From positions 434,001-498,000 of the forward strand of contig JANQSJ010000011.1 of the NCBI GenBank assembly GCA_028284065.1: 64,000 nucleotides of DNA, in the 5' to 3' direction. The notes beneath the pieces are model-generated. The model did not search any database. It saw only the letters and a program-made list of their open reading frames with translations, and was not told the origin of the DNA. The stretch comes from Parvularculaceae bacterium. GTDB taxonomy: Bacteria; Pseudomonadota; Alphaproteobacteria; Caulobacterales; Parvularculaceae. The translations under genes were made by a program, and so were the position numbers. This document shows, in pieces, positions 20,052 to 29,061 of this stretch (position 1 is its first letter; the number at the start of each line of letters is the position of its first letter).

Positions 20052-21506
20052 CTAGGCCGCCGGAACGGCCTCCGTTTCAATCGCCCGCTCCAGCGCTTCT
20101 TTGGTCACCCGGGCCGCGCCATCGCGCTTCGCCGCCGCCTCGACGCCATCCCGGAGACGCTTCGCCGCCGAAATCCTCGTGAGCACGGGGCTGCGCGCGA
20201 CAATCTTGTCAAAGGCGGCGGCCGCCTCATCGTCCCACGGCATGGATGCAGCTGCGCCCGCAGGCGTCGCCGGCGCCTCGTCAAGCGTTTTGGCGAGCGG
20301 CAGGATGTGGAATAGCGCGTCAAAGAGCGCGTTGCAGAACTCCTGCATCAGGTAGGTCGCGCCGGCGAAACCCATAAAGGGCGTTCCGGTATGGCGGCGG
20401 ATAAGCGCGCCCGGATAGGACGCCGGGATGAACACGCTAGGCGCGCCGGCCTCCTGCGCGTACATACGCTCATTAAAGCTGCCGAAGAGGATAAAGGGCG
20501 GCGACGACTTGATCCGTTCCCGGACATCGTCATTGTCCGGCTTCTTGCCGGCAATCCGCGACACGGCGAATGTGCACGGCGCGCCCAGTTCATCTTCGAG
20601 ATAGTTTCGCACGCCGCGGGCGTAGGTTTCGTTCGCCACAATCCCGAAACTCGCCGTCGCCAGGAAATCCTGCGTCACCGAGCGCCACAGGTCCCAAAGC
20701 GGCTTGATGGTCGTGTGTTTTTCGCGCTGGATGAACGGCTCCGGGTCTAGTCCCGTCAGTTCGCCCAGCGAGCGGAGAAACTTCGTCGTCGAATGAATGC
20801 CGATGGGCGCCTGCAGGTATGGCTGGTCAAGCGCCTCACACAAGAGGCGGCCGAATTCGCGGTACATGCAGACATTGACATCCGCGTCAAAAAGCTTCGG
20901 CGTGTCAGAGATGTGGCTGCCAAGCGGATAGACGAGGTTCACCTCCGCGCCGATCCCTTCGATGAGACGAATCATCTCGCCGAGGTCCGAGGGCATATTG
21001 AACATGCCGTAGGCCGGACCAATGATGTTCACTTTGGGCTTTTCGCCCTCTTTGCGCTCCTTACGCCGCGGATTGCGTCCTTTCGTCTGGCCGTACTCCT
21101 TCCACAGCCAGAGCATGGCGCGGTCGGCCGACTGCCATTGGTCCTCATCAATCGTGCGGGGCAGAAACCGCTGGATGTTCGAGCCTTCCGGCGTCACGCC
21201 CCCGCCGATCATTTCCGCGATTGAGCCGGTGACGACGACCGCAGGCAGATCAGGGTCCATGACGCTGCGGGCGCGTTTCATAGCGCCTTCGGTGCCGTCG
21301 CGACCGAGCTCCTCCTCAGCGAGTCCGGTCACGACGATCGGCAACTCATGCGGAGGGAGAGCATCGGTATAGTGAAGAACGGACGTGACGGGCAGGTTTT
21401 CGCATCCCACTGGTCCGTCTATGACGACCTGAAGGCCCTTGACGGCGGTGAAGACATAAACCGCGCCCCAGTAGCCGCCCGCGCGATCGTGATCCTGGAT
21501 CAGCAT
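20052..21506 (-). CDS. bchZ: Chlorophyllide a oxidoreductase subunit Z
   Basis: 484 residues. With BchY it forms the NifDK-like catalytic component that reduces the C7-C8 bond (ring B) of the chlorin, fed with electrons by BchX. The nitrogenase-like N-terminal motif [20 protein letters not shown] carries the cluster-binding Cys. Further conserved segments include [20 protein letters not shown] and [20 protein letters not shown]. The ATG overlaps the end of bchY by 7 bases, indicating coupled translation. It is followed 45 bases later by pufQ. Confidence 0.97.
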   Translation of the reverse strand: MLIQDHDRAGGYWGAVYVFTAVKGLQVVIDGPVGCENLPVTSVLHYTDALPPHELPIVVTGLAEEELGRDGTEGAMKRARSVMDPDLPAVVVTGSIAEMIGGGVTPEGSNIQRFLPRTIDEDQWQSADRAMLWLWKEYGQTKGRNPRRKERKEGEKPKVNIIGPAYGMFNMPSDLGEMIRLIEGIGAEVNLVYPLGSHISDTPKLFDADVNVCMYREFGRLLCEALDQPYLQAPIGIHSTTKFLRSLGELTGLDPEPFIQREKHTTIKPLWDLWRSVTQDFLATASFGIVANETYARGVRNYLEDELGAPCTFAVSRIAGKKPDNDDVRERIKSSPPFILFGSFNERMYAQEAGAPSVFIPASYPGALIRRHTGTPFMGFAGATYLMQEFCNALFDALFHILPLAKTLDEAPATPAGAAASMPWDDEAAAAFDKIVARSPVLTRISAAKRLRDGVEAAAKRDGAARVTKEALERAIETEAVPAA

Positions 21507-23071
21507 GGCGCGTCCATCGCTACGGATTCCTTCTCTTTCATCTTCTCAGCGCGCTCTCTCTTCTTGCGCTGCTTGGCCCGGAAGGCGTCGCCATCGACGG
21601 GCGTATCACGCCACACCCCGGCGCTGTCGCCGACGCCGACGTCTTCGAAGAAGGCGGTCATGCGGTCGAACCGCGCCTTGCCTTCAATTGCGCCATTGAT
21701 GACCTGGGCGATCGCCGCCGGCGCGCCGGGGCCGAACAGGGGCCGTGCGGAAATGAGGTTGGTGAAGTAAAGCGACGGGATCGCTTTTTCCTTCGCATGC
21801 TGAACGACGGGCGTCGTGCCGATGGCGAGATCGGGCTTCAGCGCGTCCACCGCGCCGATGTCGCGCTCAAGCGACGCGCGATAGACGATCTCAGCGCCCC
21901 GCGCGCGCAGCCAGTCGGCGTCTTCCGACGACCATTCGGTCTTCGGCAACGCGGTGCCCACATAGGGCACTTCCGCGCCGCACTCGACGAGGAGACGGGC
22001 GACCAATAGCTCGGACCCCTCATAGCCGGAGACGGTGATCCGCCCATCAATCTTCACGCCGGAAAGCGCGGCTTTCACCGCGCCGACGGCCGCATCCTTG
22101 GCGGCGCCAATCGCGTCCGCCTTCACGCCTGCGGCTTCGCCGATCGCCTGCAGCCAGTCGGCGGCGCCCTCCGCGCCCACCGGCCCGGAGCCGACTATCG
22201 GACGCCCCGCGGCGCGGAATTCGCGGACGCTCGCGGTGTAGAACGGATGGATCGCTGCGACGGCGACGCCGTCAAGCGCGGCGTAAAGCTCCCGCCATTC
22301 GCGCGTCGGCGCGACGACCCCCGCGGCTAGCCCCATCGGCGCGAGCAGCCGGTCGATCACCATCGGGTCCGCGGGGAACATTTCCCCGAGGAGCGTCACC
22401 TTTGGTCGTCCATCGTCGGCGGCCGCGTCGGGACGCGCCACCGGGCCGGCCTCGGCTTCCTGGCGCGCATAAGCGAGCATCGCCCCGGCCAGCACATCTT
22501 TCGCCTCCGCATGGGTCGGAACGCCGAAACCCGGTACGTCGATCCCGATAATCCGGACGCCGTCTATTTCCTTCGGCAGGAGCCGAAGCGGCACGCCCGA
22601 CGCCGTCGGCACGCAAAGGTTGGTGATGACGACGGCGTCGTATTTTTCCGGATCGGCGGTCTTGTAGACCGCCTCGCGAATGTCCTCGAACAGCTTGCCG
22701 GTGACGAGCGTCTCGGAGTTAAACGGCACGTAGCCGACGGAGCGCTTCGCGCCGTAGAAATGCGACGTGAAGGTCAATCCGTAGACGCAGCATGCCGACC
22801 CGGACAGTATCGTCGCGGTGCGGCGCATTCTTAGGCCCACGCGCAAGCTGCCGAAAGCAGGGCACATCCCCTGCGGCTGGTCATGCGGCCCTTTCGGATA
22901 GTCCCGCTCAAGCGCGTCCATCACCTCCGAGGCGCCCGCCTCGCGCGCCGCGCGCGCGAATTCCGCCTTGTCTCCATGGCAACCTGCGGCCGGCGCGGCG
23001 GCGGCGCCATCCTTATCCTTGCCTTTTGCGACGCCTTCTGCATCGCCCACTGCGTTAATGAGTTCGGCCAT
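21500..23071 (-). CDS. bchY: Chlorophyllide a oxidoreductase subunit Y
   Basis: 523 residues from ATG 23071, two bases after the bchX stop; GAGGAC within the bchX end serves as the ribosome binding site. It is a NifD/BchN-like subunit. Cys residues expected to hold the 4Fe-4S cluster shared with BchZ are visible in [13 protein letters not shown] and [13 protein letters not shown], with a further conserved Cys in [11 protein letters not shown]. An Ala/Lys/Gly-rich N-terminal segment (~1-45) looks like a lineage-specific extension. It works with BchX and BchZ in bacteriochlorophyll a synthesis. Confidence 0.97.
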   Translation of the reverse strand: MAELINAVGDAEGVAKGKDKDGAAAAPAAGCHGDKAEFARAAREAGASEVMDALERDYPKGPHDQPQGMCPAFGSLRVGLRMRRTATILSGSACCVYGLTFTSHFYGAKRSVGYVPFNSETLVTGKLFEDIREAVYKTADPEKYDAVVITNLCVPTASGVPLRLLPKEIDGVRIIGIDVPGFGVPTHAEAKDVLAGAMLAYARQEAEAGPVARPDAAADDGRPKVTLLGEMFPADPMVIDRLLAPMGLAAGVVAPTREWRELYAALDGVAVAAIHPFYTASVREFRAAGRPIVGSGPVGAEGAADWLQAIGEAAGVKADAIGAAKDAAVGAVKAALSGVKIDGRITVSGYEGSELLVARLLVECGAEVPYVGTALPKTEWSSEDADWLRARGAEIVYRASLERDIGAVDALKPDLAIGTTPVVQHAKEKAIPSLYFTNLISARPLFGPGAPAAIAQVINGAIEGKARFDRMTAFFEDVGVGDSAGVWRDTPVDGDAFRAKQRKKRERAEKMKEKESVAMDAPC

Positions 23072-23073
23072 TT

Positions 23074-24069
23074 TTATTTCAGGTCCTCGTAGACAACCTC
23101 GAGGGTTTCTTTGGCCAGCCCCTGCGGTCCGCACATGTCTTCCAGCGTCGCGGAGAGAAGCTCCACGTCTGCGCCCGTTTCTTCAGCGGAGAAGAGGCCA
23201 AGCAATTCGTCCTGGGACAGAGGTTTCGGACGCTGGGGCGGCGCTTCGGCCACATTGACGCCAAGCGTTTCGAACAATGGTCCCCAGCGGCTGTCCGGCT
23301 TTCCGACGATCTGGTAGTTAGCGCTCTTGCGGCGGATGTCTTCGTCCGCCGGAATGGCCGACAGGATTGGTATGCCGGCGGCTTCGGCGAACTTGTGCGC
23401 TTCGCCGGTGCCGTCATCCTTGTTGATGACCATGCCGGCGACGCCGACATTGCCGCCGAGCTTGCGGAAGTATTCGACCGCCGAACAGACATTGTTGGCC
23501 ACATAAAGCGACTGGAGGTCATTGGAGCCGACGACGATCACTTTCTGGCACATGTCGCGCGCAATCGGGAGGCCAAATCCTCCGCATACGACGTCGCCGA
23601 GAAAATCGAGAAGAACGTAATCGAAATCCCAGTCATGGAAGCCTAGCTTCTCAAGCAGCTCAAAGCCGTGGATGATCCCGCGGCCGCCGCAGCCGCGCCC
23701 GACCTCCGGCCCGCCGAGCTCCATGGCGAAGACGCCGTCGCGCTTGAAGCAGACATCGCCGATCTGAACGTCTTCGCCGGCCGCCTTTTTCGCCGATGAC
23801 GTCTCGATGATGGTCGGGCACGCCCGGCCGTTGAAGAGCAAAGACGTCGTGTCGCTCTTGGGATCGCAACCGATCAGCAGGACCTTCTTGCCCTGCTGCG
23901 CCATCATGTAGCTGAGATTGGCGAGCGTGAAGCTCTTGCCGATGCCGCCCTTGCCGTAGATCGCAATTATCTGCGTCTCTTTTTCGGCCGCAGACGGCTC
24001 TTCTTCGGGTTGCGGCTCAGGCTCGAATTTCGGTTCGCCAGCGGATGATTGATCATAAGGCGCAGTCAT
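23074..24069 (-). CDS. bchX: Chlorophyllide a reductase iron protein subunit X
   Basis: 331 residues from ATG 24069, whose ATGA overlaps the bchC stop. It is a NifH-like homodimeric ATPase that passes electrons to BchYZ. The P-loop is IYGKGGIGKSFTLANLSYMM (~38-57). Switch and cluster regions include CDPKSDTTSLLF, the first cluster Cys in EVGRGCGGRGIIHG, and the second in VLLDFLGDVVCGGFG. An acidic, Pro/Glu-rich N-terminal tail (~10-30) precedes the ATPase core, as in many BchX proteins. Confidence 0.98.
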   Translation of the reverse strand: MTAPYDQSSAGEPKFEPEPQPEEEPSAAEKETQIIAIYGKGGIGKSFTLANLSYMMAQQGKKVLLIGCDPKSDTTSLLFNGRACPTIIETSSAKKAAGEDVQIGDVCFKRDGVFAMELGGPEVGRGCGGRGIIHGFELLEKLGFHDWDFDYVLLDFLGDVVCGGFGLPIARDMCQKVIVVGSNDLQSLYVANNVCSAVEYFRKLGGNVGVAGMVINKDDGTGEAHKFAEAAGIPILSAIPADEDIRRKSANYQIVGKPDSRWGPLFETLGVNVAEAPPQRPKPLSQDELLGLFSAEETGADVELLSATLEDMCGPQGLAKETLEVVYEDLK

Positions 24070-25034
24070 GAATCGCGTCTCCAATCCAGAATCATTTTCA
24101 GGCAGGAAGGGTCTTCAAACGCAGTACGATAGGCGGCGTCCACATCGCCGGCGGCCATTCGATGGGTGATTAGCCCGTCGAGGTCGAGCGCGCCGGCCTC
24201 TACTAGGTCGATCGTCGCTGCAAGGTCAGCGTCCGTCCACTCCGCCGCCACGCGAAACCGCGCTTCGCGAACAAAGGCGGGCGGAAAGGCGAAACTGAGC
24301 GGTTGGGAGTAAAAGCCCGCAAGAACGATTTCGCCGCCCGGCGCAAGCCGAGAGATCAGCTCATCCAGAATCCTGGAATCTCCGCTGACATCGTAAATCG
24401 CCTTGTAATCCTGACGCCCGTCGAAATCGGGCTCCAGGACGGCGTAGCCGTCGGCGTCGGCGCGGTCGGGGTTCGTCTCCCACACATTCGGCGGCGGATG
24501 GCCGAGACCAATCGTGATTCGCGCAAGCAGGCGCCCGAGCGCCCCATGGCCGATGATTAGATCCGGAGGCGTCTCATTTGCGATGGCGTGCCGAGCCGTC
24601 GCCGCAAGCGCCAGCAACGTCGCCTCCTCCGCGAAATCATGGCTGGCGCCATCCGACGCCGCGACGCTTTCGGGCAGCGGGCGCACCCGCTTGGCGGACG
24701 TGACGATTCGCGAGGCGGCGCCGCCGAACAATCCGCTTACGTCCTTGTAGCAGCGCGCGCCCGGCGCAAAGACGCGCCGCCCGACAAGAGCCGGATCGCA
24801 ATCTGACCGCACCACCCTGCCGACGGTCTCATAGCCGGGCACCAGCGGGTAGGAGAGGCCGGGAAAAGGCGGCATGTCGCCGCTCCATAGCAGGCGCTCC
24901 GTGCCGGTGCTGACGCCGCTGTATTCGGTCTCGACGACGACGTCGTCAGGTCCGGGGTCGGAAAGCTCCAGTCTGGCCAGCTTAAGTTGTTTCGGGCCGT
25001 CGAATACGACGGCGCGCGCCGATAATCCGGTCAT
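24066..25034 (-). CDS. bchC: Bacteriochlorophyllide a dehydrogenase (3-hydroxyethyl oxidation)
   Basis: 322 residues. It is a medium-chain dehydrogenase-fold protein that oxidises the C3 1-hydroxyethyl side chain to acetyl, the last ring change toward bacteriochlorophyllide a. It shows ETEYSGVSTGTERLLWSGDM and YPLVPGYETVGRV, both typical of BchC. The nucleotide-binding region is IIGHGALGRLLARI with YKAIYDVSGD. Its own upstream region (25035-25135) holds PpsR-type sites, so it can be transcribed separately from crtEF, while read-through from crtF is also likely. Confidence 0.95.
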   Translation of the reverse strand: MTGLSARAVVFDGPKQLKLARLELSDPGPDDVVVETEYSGVSTGTERLLWSGDMPPFPGLSYPLVPGYETVGRVVRSDCDPALVGRRVFAPGARCYKDVSGLFGGAASRIVTSAKRVRPLPESVAASDGASHDFAEEATLLALAATARHAIANETPPDLIIGHGALGRLLARITIGLGHPPPNVWETNPDRADADGYAVLEPDFDGRQDYKAIYDVSGDSRILDELISRLAPGGEIVLAGFYSQPLSFAFPPAFVREARFRVAAEWTDADLAATIDLVEAGALDLDGLITHRMAAGDVDAAYRTAFEDPSCLKMILDWRRDS

Positions 25035-25081
25035 CGCGTTCGCGTCTCCCTTCGCGGTCTCTCTTTGTGGAGGCTCATGAG

Positions 25082-25125
25082 TGTCAGTTTAGGTTGACAC
25101 TTGAAGTTGTCAATTAGTTCGGTCT
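25082..25125 (-). promoter_or_regulatory. PpsR/CrtJ operator pair upstream of bchC
   Basis: 25082-25099 is a perfect TGT-N12-ACA palindrome. Exactly 8 bases later, TGT at 25108 begins a degenerate second site whose right half is TCT instead of ACA. This is the known tandem geometry of CrtJ/PpsR operators at bchC in Rhodobacter. The sites sit 48-91 bases before the bchC ATG. Confidence 0.8.
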
Positions 25126-25135
25126 GCGAAACGCG

Positions 25136-26287
25136 CTATTTTTCCGCAGTTAGCATGCGAACGAGAAGCGGTTGCCGGGCGTCTAGCTCCCGCACGCGCG
25201 AAAAGCCGGCGCGCCGCAGCATGTCGACCAGCTCCCGTTTCGTGCGCGGCCGGCCCGACCCCATCGCCCAGAGGTAAAAGCCGAAATAGGCCTCACCCAT
25301 CGCCCGCGCGCCCTTCGTCTCCGCCATGGGCTCGGCGATGAGCGCCTCGCCGCCAGGCGGCAGCGCCGCATGGCAAGCCCTTAGGATCGCGGCGGCCTGG
25401 GCGTCGTCATGGTCATGAAGGATGCGCACGAGCGAGATCATGTCGGCGCCTGACGGCAATTCCCCGGACAGAAAATCTCCGCCGACCGCCGTCGCCCTCG
25501 ACCCGCCTTCGACCGACGCGAGCCGCCGCCCGGCCTCCTCCGCGACCGCCGGCAAGTCGAACACCGTCACGCGCAGATCCGGCGCCGCCTTCAAAAGCGC
25601 CGTGGCGAAAGCGCCCGCCCCGCCGCCGACGTCCATGACATGGCGGCGGCGCCTGAAGGGGTAAGAGGCGACCACCTCCGCCGCGATGAAAGCCTGGGTG
25701 TCGGCCATCAACTGGGTGTAGGCCGATATCTCATTAGAAGATAAGCCGGCCGCCGCATCCGCCGTCCCGCCGGCCGCCGAAGGCGCGGCGTAGCCCCAAT
25801 AGCGCGCCATTTCCGTATCGCCACGCGGACGTCGCAAGAGCGCCACCGGATCGGAGAGATCGCGATACAGCACCGCATGGTGACGGATCATTGAGTATAC
25901 TGAAGGGTTGCCGACAAGCGCCGCGCCCTGCTGCCCCAGCCCGAAGCGGCCGTCAGGACGCCGCTCCAGAAGATCAAGCGCCGCAGCGGCCCGGCACAAA
26001 CGGTCCATCGCGGCGGGCGGCAGTCGGCACGCGTTGGCGAGATCGGCGACGGACCGCGCGCCGCCCTTCAATCGCTCCAGAAGCTCCAGCTCGACGCAGG
26101 CGGCGAGTATCTGCGAATAGACGAACCCTGCGCAGATATCGAACAGCTGGCGCGTGCGCAGTCGGGTCATCGCCCCGCCGACCGGCAGAGACGGCGCGAT
26201 TCGCTGAAACCGCGGGTTCGCTAGCAACCGATTGCGCCAGTTAAAGATCGCCTCGCGGAGCCGTTGAAGGCCGGTCAGGCCGCGCAT
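25136..26287 (-). CDS. crtF: Carotenoid O-methyltransferase (demethylspheroidene/hydroxyneurosporene type)
   Basis: 383 residues from ATG 26287, supported by GGAGGG 8 bases upstream. A GTG at 26350 would overlap crtE by 38 bases and is the alternative. An N-terminal dimerisation region carries RLRTRQLFDICAGFVYSQIL, the family hallmark. The SAM-binding loop is VMDVGGGAGAFATALL (~240) and the active-site stretch is VRILHDHDDAQAAAIL. It methylates the 1-hydroxyl group of acyclic carotenoids using SAM, giving methoxylated spheroidene/spirilloxanthin-series pigments. It works after CrtC and with CrtD. Confidence 0.93.
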   Translation of the reverse strand: MRGLTGLQRLREAIFNWRNRLLANPRFQRIAPSLPVGGAMTRLRTRQLFDICAGFVYSQILAACVELELLERLKGGARSVADLANACRLPPAAMDRLCRAAAALDLLERRPDGRFGLGQQGAALVGNPSVYSMIRHHAVLYRDLSDPVALLRRPRGDTEMARYWGYAAPSAAGGTADAAAGLSSNEISAYTQLMADTQAFIAAEVVASYPFRRRRHVMDVGGGAGAFATALLKAAPDLRVTVFDLPAVAEEAGRRLASVEGGSRATAVGGDFLSGELPSGADMISLVRILHDHDDAQAAAILRACHAALPPGGEALIAEPMAETKGARAMGEAYFGFYLWAMGSGRPRTKRELVDMLRRAGFSRVRELDARQPLLVRMLTAEK

Positions 26288-26312
26288 CCGCACACGCCCT
26301 CCGCCGACGGCG

Positions 26313-27224
26313 TCAAGCCCGGCGCTCACTCGGCTCTCGCTTCTCGACACACGCCATTAATCGGTCAGCCTGCGCCACAACGAGGGCGCGCAGACCCTCC
26401 GCACCCGGACTTTCCGGCACTGCGTCGACGGCGTCTTCAATGAGGGCGCCAAGATGTTCGACCGCGCCCTGGAGACCAAAAAACTTAACCGAGCTCGGCC
26501 GGCTGCAGCGTTCGTCGACGCCCGCCGGCTTGCCCATAAGCTCCTCCGGCCAGATGGCGTCGCGGATGTCGTCGGCCACCTGATAGGCCTCGCCTAACCG
26601 CAGCCCCAGACGACGCCAGGGCGACGGATCGGCGTCGACGGCCGTGGCGCCCGCTTCGCACGCGGCGACGAACAACGCCCCGGTCTTGGAACGGTGATAG
26701 GCGCGCACATCGATTTCCGGCTCGCTTTCCCACGCCTGGCCGGCGACAATGCCGGCTGGCGCCCCGGCGGCGGCGCCAATGACGCCCACAAGCTTGAGCC
26801 CAGTCGCGGGCGCGTCGGCGTAAGCGCGCGCAAGCGCTTCAAACGCCATCACGATGAGGGCGTCGCCGGTCAGAACCGCGATCGGTTCGGAGAAGGCGCA
26901 GTGCACGGATGGCGCGCCGCGGCGCGTGTCTGCATCGTCAAAACAGGGGAGGTCGTCGTGCACCAGCGAGGCGCAATGGAGCAGTTCGATGGCGACCGCC
27001 GCGCCCGCTGCGCGCTCGCACTCCGGCGGTTCGGAACTGGCGCCTGCGACGGCGAGGCAGAGCTTCGGACGAACGCGCGCGCCGCCGGAAAAAACCGCAT
27101 AGCCGATCGCCTCGGCGAGCAGTTTCGGGCATGCGCCGGACGCTTCGGCTTTTCTTCCTGCGGTGCGAGAGGCGCTCGCTACGGCCTCCTTAAGGCCGTT
27201 CTCAATGAGCTGCGTAACGTTCAC
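26313..27224 (-). CDS. crtE: Geranylgeranyl diphosphate synthase
   Basis: 303 residues starting at GTG 27224 with AAGGAGG 5 bases upstream. It condenses isopentenyl units to C20 geranylgeranyl diphosphate, the precursor of carotenoids and of the bacteriochlorophyll tail. Both aspartate-rich motifs are intact: LVHDDLPCFDDADTRRG (first) and YQVADDIRD (second). Other prenyltransferase signatures are GGARVRPKL and YHRSKTGALF. It opens the minus-strand photosynthesis superoperon, directly behind the tandem PpsR sites. Confidence 0.95.
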   Translation of the reverse strand: MNVTQLIENGLKEAVASASRTAGRKAEASGACPKLLAEAIGYAVFSGGARVRPKLCLAVAGASSEPPECERAAGAAVAIELLHCASLVHDDLPCFDDADTRRGAPSVHCAFSEPIAVLTGDALIVMAFEALARAYADAPATGLKLVGVIGAAAGAPAGIVAGQAWESEPEIDVRAYHRSKTGALFVAACEAGATAVDADPSPWRRLGLRLGEAYQVADDIRDAIWPEELMGKPAGVDERCSRPSSVKFFGLQGAVEHLGALIEDAVDAVPESPGAEGLRALVVAQADRLMACVEKREPSERRA

Positions 27225-27525
27225 AACGCCTCCTTTTGTGTCAACCTAATGCGACAATCTTACATGTCAATTTGTTTGGACATTTGCTCAAGATCAAAGA
27301 AAACTTCTTCCTTGTGAAGAATCTCGGCGCCCGTGGCGGCGCTGCAGGGGCGTCGTGACGCCTCTACGGGTCGTCGGGCTCACGACGCGGCAAGGCGCGC
27401 AATCCGGCGGTTGCGCGCTGTGCGGCGTCTATCGCTCGGTAGGCCAAAAAGCGACGAATGGACCGTCGAAACGTCGCCCGGCGGAGGCTCCGGCGAAGGG
27501 TAAAGCAAAGAGGATAAAGAGCGCG
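27225..27525. promoter_or_regulatory. crtE/crtD divergent control region with tandem PpsR/CrtJ sites
   Basis: Two perfect TGT-N12-ACA palindromes lie at 27239-27256 and 27265-27282, separated by exactly 8 bases. This spacing is what PpsR/CrtJ needs for cooperative binding when it represses photosynthesis genes in the presence of oxygen. The pair is 15 bases from the crtE GTG, beside its AAGGAGG site. It is about 245 bases from the crtD ATG, so crtD has a long leader in which I see nothing else definite. Confidence 0.88.
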
Positions 27526-29061
27526 ATGGCCGCAGCGCCGACATCTTCAGACCTGGCTTCAGACCCGGCGACCTCAAGAGCGCCGAGATTGAACGCGTCC
27601 GCTGCGCGCGCGAAGACGCATATTCTTATTGTCGGCGCGGGCGTCGCCGGCCTTGTCGCGGCCGCATCGCTTTCGCGCCGAGCGGACGTCACCGTGCTGG
27701 AGCGCGGGCCCCGCGCCGGCGGGAAGATCAGCGATCAGCGGATTTTCGACGCGTCGATCGATTGCGGTCCCACGGTTCTCACCATGAAGCCGATCTTCGA
27801 AGAGGCGTTCCGGCAGGCGGGCGGCGCTCTGGAGGAAGAGCTGCCTCTTACGCAATTGAACGTACTGGCGCGGCATTTCTGGGGACCGGGCGAAAAGCTT
27901 GATCTTTGCGCGGACAAAGACGCCTCCATTGAGGCGGTGCGCGCGTTCGCCGGAGCCTCCGAAGCAGACGCCTATGTCGCTTTCATGGCGGATGCGGCGC
28001 GGACATGGCGGACGCTCTATGGCGCATTCATTCGACGCGAGGAGCCAAGTTTTCCTGGCCTTCTTTTTCGGGCCGCGCCTATCGACCTCCTGAAGCTCGA
28101 TCCCTATTCGACGTATTGGAGAGCGCTGACACGGCGCTTCAGGGACCCCCGTCTGAGGCAGCTGTTCGGTCGGTACGCGACCTATTGCGGGTCGTCGCCG
28201 TTCGAGGCGTCGTCAACGCTGAAGCTGATAGCGCACGTGGAGGCGGAAGGGGTATGGGCAGTCGATGGCGGCATGAAGCGGTTGGCGCGGCAATTGGAGG
28301 CGCGCGCGAGGAAGAACGGCGCGCAGTTCCGGTTCGGGTGCGAAGCGACGGCATTCAAAGACAAGGACGGACGTATCGGCGGCGCGGTGACGTCCGATGG
28401 CGACGCGGTTGAGGCCGACGCAGTCATCTTTAATGGCGACGCGGCGGCTATCCTCGGGGCCCCATCGCAGCCGCCGGCGCCAAGCGAACGAAGCCAGTCC
28501 GCCATTACGTGGACGTTCCTCGCCGATGCGGCGGAGGCGGATGTTTCCGCTCACAATGTCTTTTTTTCTGACGACTACGCCGCGGAGTTCGACGACATCT
28601 TCGAAAAAGGTCGCCCGCCTGCGTCGCCGACAACTTATGTGTTCGCCCAGGACCGCGCCGTCGAGGCGCCGCCCGATCGTCCCGAGAGGTTTTTCTGCCT
28701 CATTAACGCCCCCGCCAACGGGGACGTGCATGACTATTCCCAACAGGAGCTCGCCGCATGTCGGACCAAAGCCTTCACACAGATGAAACGCGCCGGCGTG
28801 GCGCTGGCCCCGCGGCCGGGCGAGATCAAGCAAAGCTCGCCGACGGACTACGCGGCCCGCTTCCCGGGAACGGGCGGCGCCTTGTTCGGCCCCCCGAGCC
28901 ACGGCTGGAGGGCTTCATTCCGACGGCGCGGCGTACGGACGAAACGCCCGGGTCTTTATTGCGCGGGCGGCAGCGTGCACCCGGGTTCCGGATTGCCGAT
29001 GGCGGCGATGTCGGGCCTGATGGCCGCAGAAGCGGTGACGAAGGATTTCGGTTTGACCTAA
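27526..29061 (+). CDS. crtD: 1-hydroxycarotenoid 3,4-desaturase (methoxyneurosporene dehydrogenase)
   Basis: 511 residues from ATG 27526; the frame stays open upstream to 27355, but that part is Lys/Arg/Gly-rich and not family-like. It is an FAD-dependent amine-oxidase-fold desaturase of the CrtI family. The N-terminal FAD loop is ILIVGAGVAGLVAAASLSRR (~30-55). CrtD-type segments are SDQRIFDASIDCGPTVLTMK, FFSDDYAAEFDDIFEKGRPP and TYVFAQDR. The C-terminal FAD-contact region is GLYCAGGSVHPGSGLPMAAM. It adds the C3-C4 double bond to 1-hydroxy carotenoids. It overlaps the start of crtC. Confidence 0.94.
   Translation: MAAAPTSSDLASDPATSRAPRLNASAARAKTHILIVGAGVAGLVAAASLSRRADVTVLERGPRAGGKISDQRIFDASIDCGPTVLTMKPIFEEAFRQAGGALEEELPLTQLNVLARHFWGPGEKLDLCADKDASIEAVRAFAGASEADAYVAFMADAARTWRTLYGAFIRREEPSFPGLLFRAAPIDLLKLDPYSTYWRALTRRFRDPRLRQLFGRYATYCGSSPFEASSTLKLIAHVEAEGVWAVDGGMKRLARQLEARARKNGAQFRFGCEATAFKDKDGRIGGAVTSDGDAVEADAVIFNGDAAAILGAPSQPPAPSERSQSAITWTFLADAAEADVSAHNVFFSDDYAAEFDDIFEKGRPPASPTTYVFAQDRAVEAPPDRPERFFCLINAPANGDVHDYSQQELAACRTKAFTQMKRAGVALAPRPGEIKQSSPTDYAARFPGTGGALFGPPSHGWRASFRRRGVRTKRPGLYCAGGSVHPGSGLPMAAMSGLMAAEAVTKDFGLT

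Noticed and set aside
27250-27256. TGCGACA half-site in the crtE promoter as a third BlaI operator
   Set aside because: The matching TGTCGCA arm is missing; the bases belong to the PpsR palindrome.
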